A stretch of DNA of 62,737 nt, taken from Verrucomicrobiota bacterium. GTDB lineage: Bacteria; Verrucomicrobiota; Verrucomicrobiia; Limisphaerales; UBA1100. Location: positions 1 to 62,737 of the forward strand of contig JASLKQ010000006.1 in the NCBI GenBank assembly GCA_030747505.1, read 5' to 3'. Numbering within the stretch: position 1 is the first letter of the stretch; each line of letters begins with the position of its first letter. Under the pieces are notes generated by a model. That model searched no databases. It saw only the letters and a program-made list of their open reading frames with translations, and had not been told where the DNA came from. Position numbers and translations under genes: made by a program. Positions 18,401 through 24,986 of this stretch are shown one piece after another.

Positions 18401-19252
18401 ATGAAACTTTGCCGCTTTCAGAATGCTTCGGGTGAAGTTCGTGTGGGGCAAATTGTAGACGAATCGAGTGTTGTCGATCTCTCAGCTGCAGGCATTACTT
18501 CGGTCACCGAACTGTTGGAGGATGAAAACCGCGTTGCCCGTGTCGAATCACAATCAGAAGCGCAGCCCCTCCAGTTGAGTGAGGTCACGCTCCTTACCCC
18601 CGTGGAACAGCAGGAAGTATGGGCTGCAGGAGTTACCTATCTTCGCAGCAAAAAAGCGCGCATGGAGGAAAGCGATTTCTACGCCAATGCCTATGATCAG
18701 GTATATGATGCCCCTCGACCGGAAATCTTTTTCAAGGCGCTGCCTGAAAAGGTAGTGGGGCCGAATGAGCCGGTTGGCATTCGTGCCGATTCCAAATGGA
18801 ATGTGCCCGAGCCTGAGCTAACACTGGTCGTTAACTCGGCCAAGGAGCTGGTCGGTGTCTCCATTGGTAACGACATGAGTTCGCGTGACATTGAAGGCGC
18901 AAACCTCCTCTACCTGCCTCAAGCCAAGCTTTATGATAAATCCTGTGCCATCGGCCCCTGCATTGTGACTGGCGCTAGTGAAGAGGAGATAAGGCAATGG
19001 ACCATTGGGGTGGAAATCTCCCGCCAGGAGGAAGCGGTGTTTAATGGAGAAACCTCCATTGACAATATTAAACGTAGTTTCAGTGAATTATTGGATTATC
19101 TGGGCCGTTCACAGAGTTTTCCCCACGGTGCCATGCTGCTTACGGGTACCGGCGTAGTGCCCGATGATGACTTCACTCTTGAGGCAAACGACAAAGTATC
19201 CATCACAATCTCAGGGATTGGAACGCTCAATAACCCTGTGATTACGGTCTGA
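18401..19252 (+). CDS. Fumarylacetoacetate-hydrolase family protein, probable 2-keto-3-deoxypentonate dehydratase (KdaD-like)
   Basis: The 283-residue protein has the FAH-fold metal site and a pattern I recognise from archaeal 2-keto-3-deoxy-D-arabinonate dehydratase: GVTYLRSKKARMEES, YDAPRPEIFFKALPEKVVG, SKWNVPEPELTLVV, NDMSSRDIEGANLLYLPQAK and GTGVVPDDDF. Those Glu and Asp residues bind Mg2+. The proposed reaction removes water from the 2-keto-3-deoxy acid to give 2,5-dioxopentanoate, the substrate of the preceding ALDH. The two genes abut with no spacer. Alternatives are other FAH-family hydrolases such as acylpyruvases, but the ALDH partner argues against them. Confidence 0.85.
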   Translation: MKLCRFQNASGEVRVGQIVDESSVVDLSAAGITSVTELLEDENRVARVESQSEAQPLQLSEVTLLTPVEQQEVWAAGVTYLRSKKARMEESDFYANAYDQVYDAPRPEIFFKALPEKVVGPNEPVGIRADSKWNVPEPELTLVVNSAKELVGVSIGNDMSSRDIEGANLLYLPQAKLYDKSCAIGPCIVTGASEEEIRQWTIGVEISRQEEAVFNGETSIDNIKRSFSELLDYLGRSQSFPHGAMLLTGTGVVPDDDFTLEANDKVSITISGIGTLNNPVITV

Positions 19253-19354
19253 ATGTAACTACTTTTAGCCTTGTGCGTCACCATACTGCTGGTGCACATT
19301 CTGCACCCCCCCTACTGTAGAAACAGTAACCAACGAACACAGAAAATAAGTACT

Positions 19355-19717
19355 ATGAAAAAAATCATTATGTTAGCCGTTGCGGCTATGCTGGCATTCA
19401 ATGTGTCTGCTGCTGACGACGACAAGAAACCGGCCAAGAAGGGCCGGCGTGCTGGTGGCATTCAAGCCATGCTCAAGCAATTGGACCTGACCGCCGACCA
19501 AAAGAAGGCTCTGGCCGAGTACAACAAGGAAAATAAAGGAAAAAGTGCTGAGGCGCAAAAGCTGGAAGGCAAGGAGCGCAGAGCGGCGATGAAGAAAATT
19601 GCTGAAGCCCGCAACGCGAAGCTAAAGGAAATCCTCACTGAGGAGCAGGCCAAGAAGCTAAAGGAACTGCAGGCAAAAGCCCAAGCAGACCGCAAGAAGA
19701 AGGCCGAGACTAAGTAA
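19355..19717 (+). CDS. Small secreted LTxxQ (Spy/CpxP-like) protein 1
   Basis: The 120-residue protein opens with a signal peptide (MKKIIMLAVAAMLAFNVSAADD). The mature part is almost all Lys, Glu and Ala: LKQLDLTADQKKALAEYNKE, a helical linker, then LKEILTEEQAKKLKELQ. The paired LTxxQKK motifs resemble the LTXXQ periplasmic chaperone/sensor family (Spy, CpxP). It should be an all-helical periplasmic protein. The ORF track begins 28 codons earlier, but the Met at 19355 starts a perfect signal sequence. It is first of four neighbouring genes of this type and lies 27 bp before the second. Confidence 0.75.
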   Translation: MKKIIMLAVAAMLAFNVSAADDDKKPAKKGRRAGGIQAMLKQLDLTADQKKALAEYNKENKGKSAEAQKLEGKERRAAMKKIAEARNAKLKEILTEEQAKKLKELQAKAQADRKKKAETK

Positions 19718-19744
19718 TCAAATACCCTTAGTTAATATCCTATT

Positions 19745-20098
19745 ATGAATAAAATCTGGATTCTACTCTTGGCTGCTGTGTTGAGCTTCAACGCTCAGGC
19801 TGTAGACAAGAAAGCCAAGAAGCAAAAAGGGAATACCGCTTACACGAAGCTAATCGCTGAACTCAAGTTGAGTGATGATCAAAAGCCAACATTCCAGGCC
19901 CTCCAAAAGGAGCAAAAGGAATTCATGGCCGAGCAGAAGAAGCGCTCTGCAGAAGAAAAGAAGACTGCAGGCAAGCCCTTCTGGAAAGCACGTACTGCGA
20001 AGCTCAAGGAGCTCTTCACTGAAGATCAAATGAGCGTTTGGAAGGCGTATCAGGCCAAGCAGAAGGCTGCCCGAGAGAAAAAGGCTCAGGAGAAATAA
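19745..20098 (+). CDS. Small secreted LTxxQ (Spy/CpxP-like) protein 2
   Basis: This 117-residue protein has a signal peptide (IWILLLAAVLSFNAQAVD) and a Lys-rich helical mature region. It repeats the plan of gene 1: AELKLSDDQKPTFQALQKEQ near the start, then a KK-rich middle, then LKELFTEDQMSVWKAYQAKQ. The LSDDQ and FTEDQ elements are the degenerate LTxxQ motifs. Similarity in design and position indicates tandem duplication with gene 1 followed by divergence. A strong terminator (20125-20153) follows, so genes 1 and 2 probably form one short operon. The function in PVC bacteria is unknown; envelope-stress binding is only an analogy to Spy. Confidence 0.75.
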   Translation: MNKIWILLLAAVLSFNAQAVDKKAKKQKGNTAYTKLIAELKLSDDQKPTFQALQKEQKEFMAEQKKRSAEEKKTAGKPFWKARTAKLKELFTEDQMSVWKAYQAKQKAAREKKAQEK

Positions 20099-20124
20099 GT
20101 AATCCCCTTCCTGAAACAATCACC

Positions 20125-20153
20125 AAGCGGTCTTTTAATAGGCCGCTTTTTTT
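20125..20153 (+). terminator. Rho-independent terminator after LTxxQ gene 2
   Basis: AAGCGGTC and GGCCGCTT form an 8-bp stem (one G-U pair) around an 8-nt loop, followed by TTTTT-rich sequence. It lies 27 bp past the gene 2 stop. Confidence 0.8.
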
Positions 20154-20229
20154 GTAGAACCCAGCAATTTTATAAGTGCAAATCAACCGATACGTGCTCT
20201 AATCGAACCCAACAGCCCTTTTTCAACTT

Positions 20230-20985
20230 ATGAAACACACATCTCTCATTCTTTCGACGATTGCCGGAGTGCTGGCAATTTCAACCGGCGCACAAGATAA
20301 ACCAAAGGTTAAGCCACAACGCCTCCAATTGCAGATTCGCCCCGCCGGAGGGGCGTTACTGGCACGCCCAGCCATTCTCCCGCGAGGCGTTCAGCTAAAC
20401 CTTACTGAAGCGCAGCAGCAACAAATTGCCGCCTTGCGTAAAGACCACAGTGCCGCCATCCGGGAGATCATCCAAAACCGTGAACTGGACCCGCAGGATC
20501 GGCGCGATCAGATGCGTGATCTTTCCACCGATTTGCAGGAGGGCATTAAGGCAGTCTATACGCCAGAGCAGAAAGCTCAGTTAGCCAAAGCCGAACAGGA
20601 TGCAGCCCAGCGCCGCGAAGAGATGCAAAAACTGCGCATCGTGTTATCTGATGAGCAGAAAGCAAAAGCAAGAGAGCTGAGTGCCAAACGCATGGATGCT
20701 CTAAAGCAAGCCCGAGCGTTGCCTCAGGAAGAAAGGCAGGCTGCCTATAAGAAAGCTTCAGATGAATACCGCAAGCAATACGACAAAATCCTGACCAAGG
20801 AACAGAAGGAGAAGCAAAAGCAACTGCGCGAACTTCAGGGGAATAGACAGAACGTCCGAATCCTACCGATCCCTTTCGGGGGGCAAATACGACCACCACA
20901 ACCACGCCGCATCCAGCCCGCACCCGGTAAAGATCAACCACGACAGGTAAAGCCGCGGCAGGTTCAACCCCGTAAAGTTGATTAA
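20230..20985 (+). CDS. Secreted multi-LTxxQ protein with basic Pro/Gln/Arg tail
   Basis: The 251-residue protein carries an N-terminal signal (LILSTIAGVLAISTGAQD). The helical body holds four related motifs: LNLTEAQQQQIAAL, VYTPEQKAQLAK, VLSDEQKAKARELS and ILTKEQKEKQKQL, spaced 35-60 residues apart. This is a tandemly expanded LTxxQ protein compared with its neighbours. The last ~45 residues are strongly basic and Pro-rich (RPPQPRRIQPAPG and repeated PRQVKPRQVQPRKV), with little structure expected. Such a tail could bind peptidoglycan, polysaccharide or nucleic acid; that is inference. A terminator follows at 21021-21049. Confidence 0.75.
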   Translation: MKHTSLILSTIAGVLAISTGAQDKPKVKPQRLQLQIRPAGGALLARPAILPRGVQLNLTEAQQQQIAALRKDHSAAIREIIQNRELDPQDRRDQMRDLSTDLQEGIKAVYTPEQKAQLAKAEQDAAQRREEMQKLRIVLSDEQKAKARELSAKRMDALKQARALPQEERQAAYKKASDEYRKQYDKILTKEQKEKQKQLRELQGNRQNVRILPIPFGGQIRPPQPRRIQPAPGKDQPRQVKPRQVQPRKVD

Positions 20986-21020
20986 TACTTTTAAGTATCC
21001 TAAATTTGCTTCCCCTCAAG

Positions 21021-21049
21021 AGTGGCCCCCAATTAGGGGCCGCTTTTTT
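21021..21049 (+). terminator. Rho-independent terminator after LTxxQ gene 3
   Basis: GTGGCCCC pairs with GGGGCCGC (one G-U) across a short AATTA-type loop and is followed by six T residues. It lies 36 bp past the stop of the multi-LTxxQ gene. Confidence 0.85.
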
Positions 21050-21100
21050 ATTGCCAACGCCCCGCCGAACGGTAGTTTTTAGTCAGTAGGAGTCTCTGAA

Positions 21101-21691
21101 ATGCACACGAGCAGCGTGAAGAGTTTACCATTGGTTATCTTGTCGGGTTTTATTCTTTCAGGAATCCATGCCCACACTCAGTCTATGGCGAAAACAGGGT
21201 TCGGCCAGATTATTGAGGCGCTGAATATCTCCGATCAGCAAAAACTTCAAATTGAAGTAGGCATACACAGCCATCTCACCAATCTTGTGGCCATAAGCCG
21301 AAACCCAAATCTGACCCAACAGAAAAAAACCGATGAGTTAACCGGCATCCTCAGAGGGATTGACCTGGAATTTAAGCGTTTCTTGTCACCGACCCAACAA
21401 CGGGAGTATGAGGTTTTGCGCGACAATCTGTTTCTCTCTTCGGGCGAAGAATCCGGTGTCTTTCTATCAAAAAAACTCAAGCTGTCTTCACGGCAAAAAG
21501 TAACCGTACTCCCCTTGCTTCGCCAACACCTCATTCAAATGAACAGCATTCGTAATAATCCCCAGCTTGATCCTGTCCTGAAAAAGAGATCCATGCATTT
21601 TACCGAACGTAATTTCAATACTCTCATCCGAAAGCTCATTTCTCCCGATCAGTATCAAGAATGGCTGAGGCTGCAAAAGCAGAGTCCGTAG
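21101..21691 (+). CDS. Secreted LTxxQ-like protein 4
   Basis: The 196-residue protein has a hydrophobic export signal (LPLVILSGFILSGIHAHT). Its body is helical with repeated degenerate motifs: ALNISDQQKLQIEVGI, RFLSPTQQREYEVLRDN, KLKLSSRQKVTVLPLL and KLISPDQYQEWLRLQ. The spacing (motif, ~50 residues, motif, then the same again) suggests an internal duplication of a two-motif unit of the kind seen in genes 1 and 2. GGAG lies about 8 nt before the ATG. It has its own position after the terminator, so it is probably transcribed separately. No catalytic residues are visible. Confidence 0.7.
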   Translation: MHTSSVKSLPLVILSGFILSGIHAHTQSMAKTGFGQIIEALNISDQQKLQIEVGIHSHLTNLVAISRNPNLTQQKKTDELTGILRGIDLEFKRFLSPTQQREYEVLRDNLFLSSGEESGVFLSKKLKLSSRQKVTVLPLLRQHLIQMNSIRNNPQLDPVLKKRSMHFTERNFNTLIRKLISPDQYQEWLRLQKQSP

Positions 21692-21756
21692 TATAAATCA
21701 AAGTCCCTTATGCTTCTTGGGGACATCTCCAACTTGTCGCATATCCCGCTGGGCAC

Positions 21757-22470
21757 ATGATGGGACTCATGCGATGGTTATGCATATTGGCGGTCCTGAA
21801 ACTTCCCCTTGTTGCGGAGTCTCCGAAGGAAATCCTGGTATTGTGGCGCACGCTCCCCAAGCTGGCCAAAACCACCCCGGATAAAGCGTACAATAAACTC
21901 AGTACCTGGCTGCCGGAACTGGGATTACGAGGCCTTTATGCCAAGGCACAATTCGCTCTTAACCTCAGCCAACTGGAACAGGTTTCGGGCCACAAAATCT
22001 ACCTTGCCGGACCGCATAAAGAGGGAAAACTCAACCTAAATGCCCGGAGCGATTTCGGTCATTATAACCCGAAGTTCCTGCAATGGGCTGCTGCCAACGG
22101 CATTCCCGGACTCAAGGATGCCAAACTTCGCGGGGAATTACAGCCGGTATACGAAAAGTTTCTGCGCAGTCGTGCCCGTTCCTTTTATGCTGCCCACAAA
22201 AACCTACATACCAACCCCAAGCGCCTGCAGAGAGCCTTGGATAAATACAACGATTTAATGGCTGCAGAAAAACCCGCCTTTGCGATGCAGGAATTCTTCC
22301 GGGCAGATTCAGACCGGATGAAAAATTCCGATCTGGATTGGTATGAAACAAATGTAGCCCACGTCTTCTGGCTACGCCGATCTTTGGATGGCTCGGCAAA
22401 GTCCTGCCACAGTCTTGTGGTTGCTCTCCTGCAAACTCACGATGCCAAGTGGTTAAAGCAAAACCGCTAG
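21757..22470 (+). CDS. Hypothetical secreted protein
   Basis: The ~237-residue protein begins with a signal sequence (RWLCILAVLKLPLVAES) and then a helix-rich, basic mature region. There are several aromatic clusters (FGHYNPKFLQWAAANG, SDLDWYETNVAHVFWLRRSLDGS). The latter half, ending SLVVALLQTHDAKWLK, looks like a compact helical domain. I do not recognise a family. Three in-frame Met codons sit at the start (21757, 21760, 21769) and the exact one is uncertain. It follows the LTxxQ cluster in the same orientation and may be functionally associated with it, which is inference from position only. Confidence 0.6.
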   Translation: MMGLMRWLCILAVLKLPLVAESPKEILVLWRTLPKLAKTTPDKAYNKLSTWLPELGLRGLYAKAQFALNLSQLEQVSGHKIYLAGPHKEGKLNLNARSDFGHYNPKFLQWAAANGIPGLKDAKLRGELQPVYEKFLRSRARSFYAAHKNLHTNPKRLQRALDKYNDLMAAEKPAFAMQEFFRADSDRMKNSDLDWYETNVAHVFWLRRSLDGSAKSCHSLVVALLQTHDAKWLKQNR

Positions 22471-22620
22471 GCAGTAAATATTAGAAAATCTAATTTGCGC
22501 TATCAGGCAACCAGTGGAACCTTGTACTTAGCCGAGATGGACAGGACCCCATTTTCGGCATGTTACGAGACACAGATACCAGCCCGGTTATCGGCGGTTG
22601 CGTCCAAAATACAGTCGATA

Positions 22621-22745
22621 GGTCTGGAGCGGCGGAATTGAGCAACAGGGGGCATGGCCTCTTTTAGAGACCCTTGCCAGCGGGAGTTTCAGAACTCCTG
22701 CAGTGTCCCCAGCGTCCCACAGTTCAGTTCCGCCGCTTTCTTTTT
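22621..22745 (+). ncRNA. Candidate structured RNA (or dispersed repeat) with 14-bp closing stem
   Basis: AGCGGCGGAATTGA (22628-22641) pairs with TCAGTTCCGCCGCT (22724-22737) over 14 positions with one G-U, and is followed by TTTCTTTTT. Inside, GGGGGCA/TGTCCCC forms a second helix that encloses two hairpins: CTCT-TTT-AGAG and GCGGGAGTT-TCAG-AACTCCTGC. This nested four-helix layout with a U-rich end is typical of an independent small RNA. It matches no family I know. Being inverted-repeat bounded, it might instead be a MITE-like genomic repeat. It slightly overlaps the 3' end of the opposing methyltransferase gene. Confidence 0.4.
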
Positions 22746-23538
22746 ACCGAACCCAGAGTTCACTTTTTTCCGCCGGTTGGTCGGTGCGCCGGGCTCGCAA
22801 TTGAATGTAGGGAGCCACATATTGCCCGCGATATTCAAAGCTCCCGGGCTGAGCTGAGGAATCGGCAAACTTGGGCTCAGTCACTGCCTCAATCGCAAAA
22901 CCTGACTCGCACAACCCGCCAAGTAAATCCCCCCATCGGTGCAAAAATTCCATGGTGCCCTGCTCACGGTGGGGACCGGAACGTTTAGCCGGAGAAAGCG
23001 CCCCGTCCAGATAATAGGGCGAATCAATCACGAACCCGTTTGGCGCAGGGGCTAAATCAATCTGCAGGTTGGTCGGCTGTTTGTGCCGACTGATATAGAC
23101 TCCTCCAGGTTGCATCACGCGTGCCAGTTCGCGGTAGGCAAGACGAATATCGGGAACGTAACAGGTGCTGACCGGCTGCATCACTGCCTCATACCCAGCC
23201 TCGGACAACATGGACAAGTCATCAATGGAAGTCTCCACCGTTTGCACCTGTAACCCTCTTGCCTTGGCAAGTTCGTAATCAAGCTTGAGCATCTCGGGGC
23301 TGATATCCACTACCGTGACCTGCGCCCCCGCACTAGCGAGCATCGGACCATGGCGACCACCGCCTGCCCCAAGGCAAAGAATGCGTTTACCCGTAACATC
23401 GCCACCCAGCCAACCAAGAGGGTCGAGAATTTCCAGGGGCCGTGACATTTCATCATCAGTCGCGGCAACCGTGAAACGTTTGCCTCCTCGAACGCGGGCA
23501 TCCCATGCGGCTCGGTTGTGGTCGTGAATTGGATTCAC
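22744..23538 (-). CDS. Class I SAM-dependent methyltransferase
   Basis: The 264-residue protein has the class I fold: motif I ILCLGAGGGRHGPMLASAG, motif II VTVVDISPEML, and the motif following the fourth strand around QPVSTCYVPD. A C-terminal cap ends in a sheet strand (VAPYIQLRARR). The substrate is not predictable; the N-terminus (HDNRAAWDARV) is typical of small-molecule methyltransferases rather than RNA enzymes. It ends 4 bp before the sulfatase start region and runs in the same direction, so it is probably read from the same transcript in the order M1 peptidase, sulfatase, methyltransferase. Confidence 0.85.
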   Translation of the reverse strand: MNPIHDHNRAAWDARVRGGKRFTVAATDDEMSRPLEILDPLGWLGGDVTGKRILCLGAGGGRHGPMLASAGAQVTVVDISPEMLKLDYELAKARGLQVQTVETSIDDLSMLSEAGYEAVMQPVSTCYVPDIRLAYRELARVMQPGGVYISRHKQPTNLQIDLAPAPNGFVIDSPYYLDGALSPAKRSGPHREQGTMEFLHRWGDLLGGLCESGFAIEAVTEPKFADSSAQPGSFEYRGQYVAPYIQLRARRTDQPAEKSELWVR

Positions 23539-23541
23539 GAT

Positions 23542-24930
23542 TTATTTTTTCTTCGGCTTAGGACGGGCAGTGAAAAGCGGAAATTTTTCTGAAGGAGTAT
23601 GGGCGCTGCGAAAAAGAGGAGTGATGCGCTTCACCACATCCGGGTGATCGGCAGCAATATTCTTGGTTTCGCCAATATCAGTCTTCAGGTTGTAGAGATT
23701 AATGGGAGCATCAGGGTTCCCCCGTACTTTAAGGCGGATCGCTTTCCAGTCTCCCATGCGTATGGCCTGTGTATTGCCATAGGAATGGAATTCCCAATAG
23801 AGGTAGTTATGTTTCATTTGTTTGCCTCCGGTCAAAGCAGGCACGTAGGAAATTCCATCAGAATGTTTGGGCGTCGCAATCCCGGCTAAATCGCAGAGAG
23901 TCGGCATGAGGTCCCAGTGGGCACAGATGTGATCATTCACGCTGCCGGCCTTTACCTTGCTAGGCCAATGAGCAATAAGCGGCACACGAATCCCTCCCTC
24001 ATACAAATCTCTTTTGTGCCCTCGCAAGGGACCGTTGCTATTGAAAAAACCAGGCTGATGCCCCCCTTCGTAGTGAGGGCCATTATCACTGGTAAATAGC
24101 ACGAGCGTGTTGTCAGAAATTCCTAGTTCATCCAGCAAGTCGAGCAATTCGCCGATGCCGCGGTCCATACGGGTCATCATTCCAGCAAAGGCGGCTACGG
24201 GGTTGCGAACCTTTGTCCCGTGACTGTATTTCCCAATCTTGTCTTCAAACTGTGAAAACTTTTCCCGGAACGGGGCCACATCCTCCTCGGGACACTGCAT
24301 TGCCGCGTGCGGAATGGTAATGGGCAGGTAGGCAAAGAAGGGTTTCTTGGCATTATCCCGAATGAACTTGAGGGATTGTTCATGGATGAGGTCATGCGAA
24401 TAGGTTTTCCCGTCCAGCATCACTTTATTGTCATTGTGCCACAAATGCTTTGGATAAAACGTGTGTGCTTGCCGCTGACAATTGTAACCGTAGAATTCAT
24501 CCCAACCCTGATTGACCGGATCGCCGGTGGAGCCTGGCGCTCCCAATCCCCATTTACCAAACATACCTGTGGTGTAACCGGCTTTTTGAAGCAGCTTGGG
24601 AATGGTCACCAGATCTGCCGGAATAGGCGATTGTCCTTCGGGCTGAACCTCGCGGTTGCCGCGCACATAAGCGTGACCGGTATGCACACCATTCATCAGG
24701 CAGCAGCGGGTCGGAGCGCACACAGTACTGCCAGCATAGTGCTGTGTAAACTTCATCCCTTTGGCTGCCATCCGGTCAATATTGGGGGTCATGAATTTCT
24801 CCTGCCCAAAACAGCTGAAATCTCCGTACCCGGCATCATCGACCATGATGAAAATAAAATTCGGCCTTTGCTTCGCCTCAGCCATCAGGCCAGCAAGCAT
24901 TATTACGAGAGTAGGAATGAGTTTTTTCAT
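23542..24930 (-). CDS. Secreted sulfatase
   Basis: The ~462-residue enzyme has a signal peptide (KKLIPTLVIMLAGLMAEAK) then PNFIFIMVDDAGYGDFSCFG, whose DD binds Ca2+. The formylglycine motif is in STVCAPTRCCLMNG (C-A-P-T-R), the site converted by FGE. Further conserved parts are GKWGLG, PFFAYLPITIPHAAM and LFTSDNGPH. It is a type I arylsulfatase-family enzyme, likely acting on sulfated polysaccharides or aryl sulfates outside the cytoplasm. The exact subfamily cannot be fixed by eye. The ORF track begins 17 codons upstream; the Met at 24930 starts the signal peptide. An FGE-type maturase is not in the window. Confidence 0.93.
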   Translation of the reverse strand: MKKLIPTLVIMLAGLMAEAKQRPNFIFIMVDDAGYGDFSCFGQEKFMTPNIDRMAAKGMKFTQHYAGSTVCAPTRCCLMNGVHTGHAYVRGNREVQPEGQSPIPADLVTIPKLLQKAGYTTGMFGKWGLGAPGSTGDPVNQGWDEFYGYNCQRQAHTFYPKHLWHNDNKVMLDGKTYSHDLIHEQSLKFIRDNAKKPFFAYLPITIPHAAMQCPEEDVAPFREKFSQFEDKIGKYSHGTKVRNPVAAFAGMMTRMDRGIGELLDLLDELGISDNTLVLFTSDNGPHYEGGHQPGFFNSNGPLRGHKRDLYEGGIRVPLIAHWPSKVKAGSVNDHICAHWDLMPTLCDLAGIATPKHSDGISYVPALTGGKQMKHNYLYWEFHSYGNTQAIRMGDWKAIRLKVRGNPDAPINLYNLKTDIGETKNIAADHPDVVKRITPLFRSAHTPSEKFPLFTARPKPKKK

Positions 24931-24986
24931 AGGATAAATCAGGTATCGTAAATTTATGGCTTTAAAGAAAAGCTTAAGCAAAACCG

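Noticed and set aside
22654-22988. Plus-strand ORFs of 67 and 104 codons opposite the methyltransferase end
   Set aside because: They overlap the structured element and a real gene, with no family resemblance.
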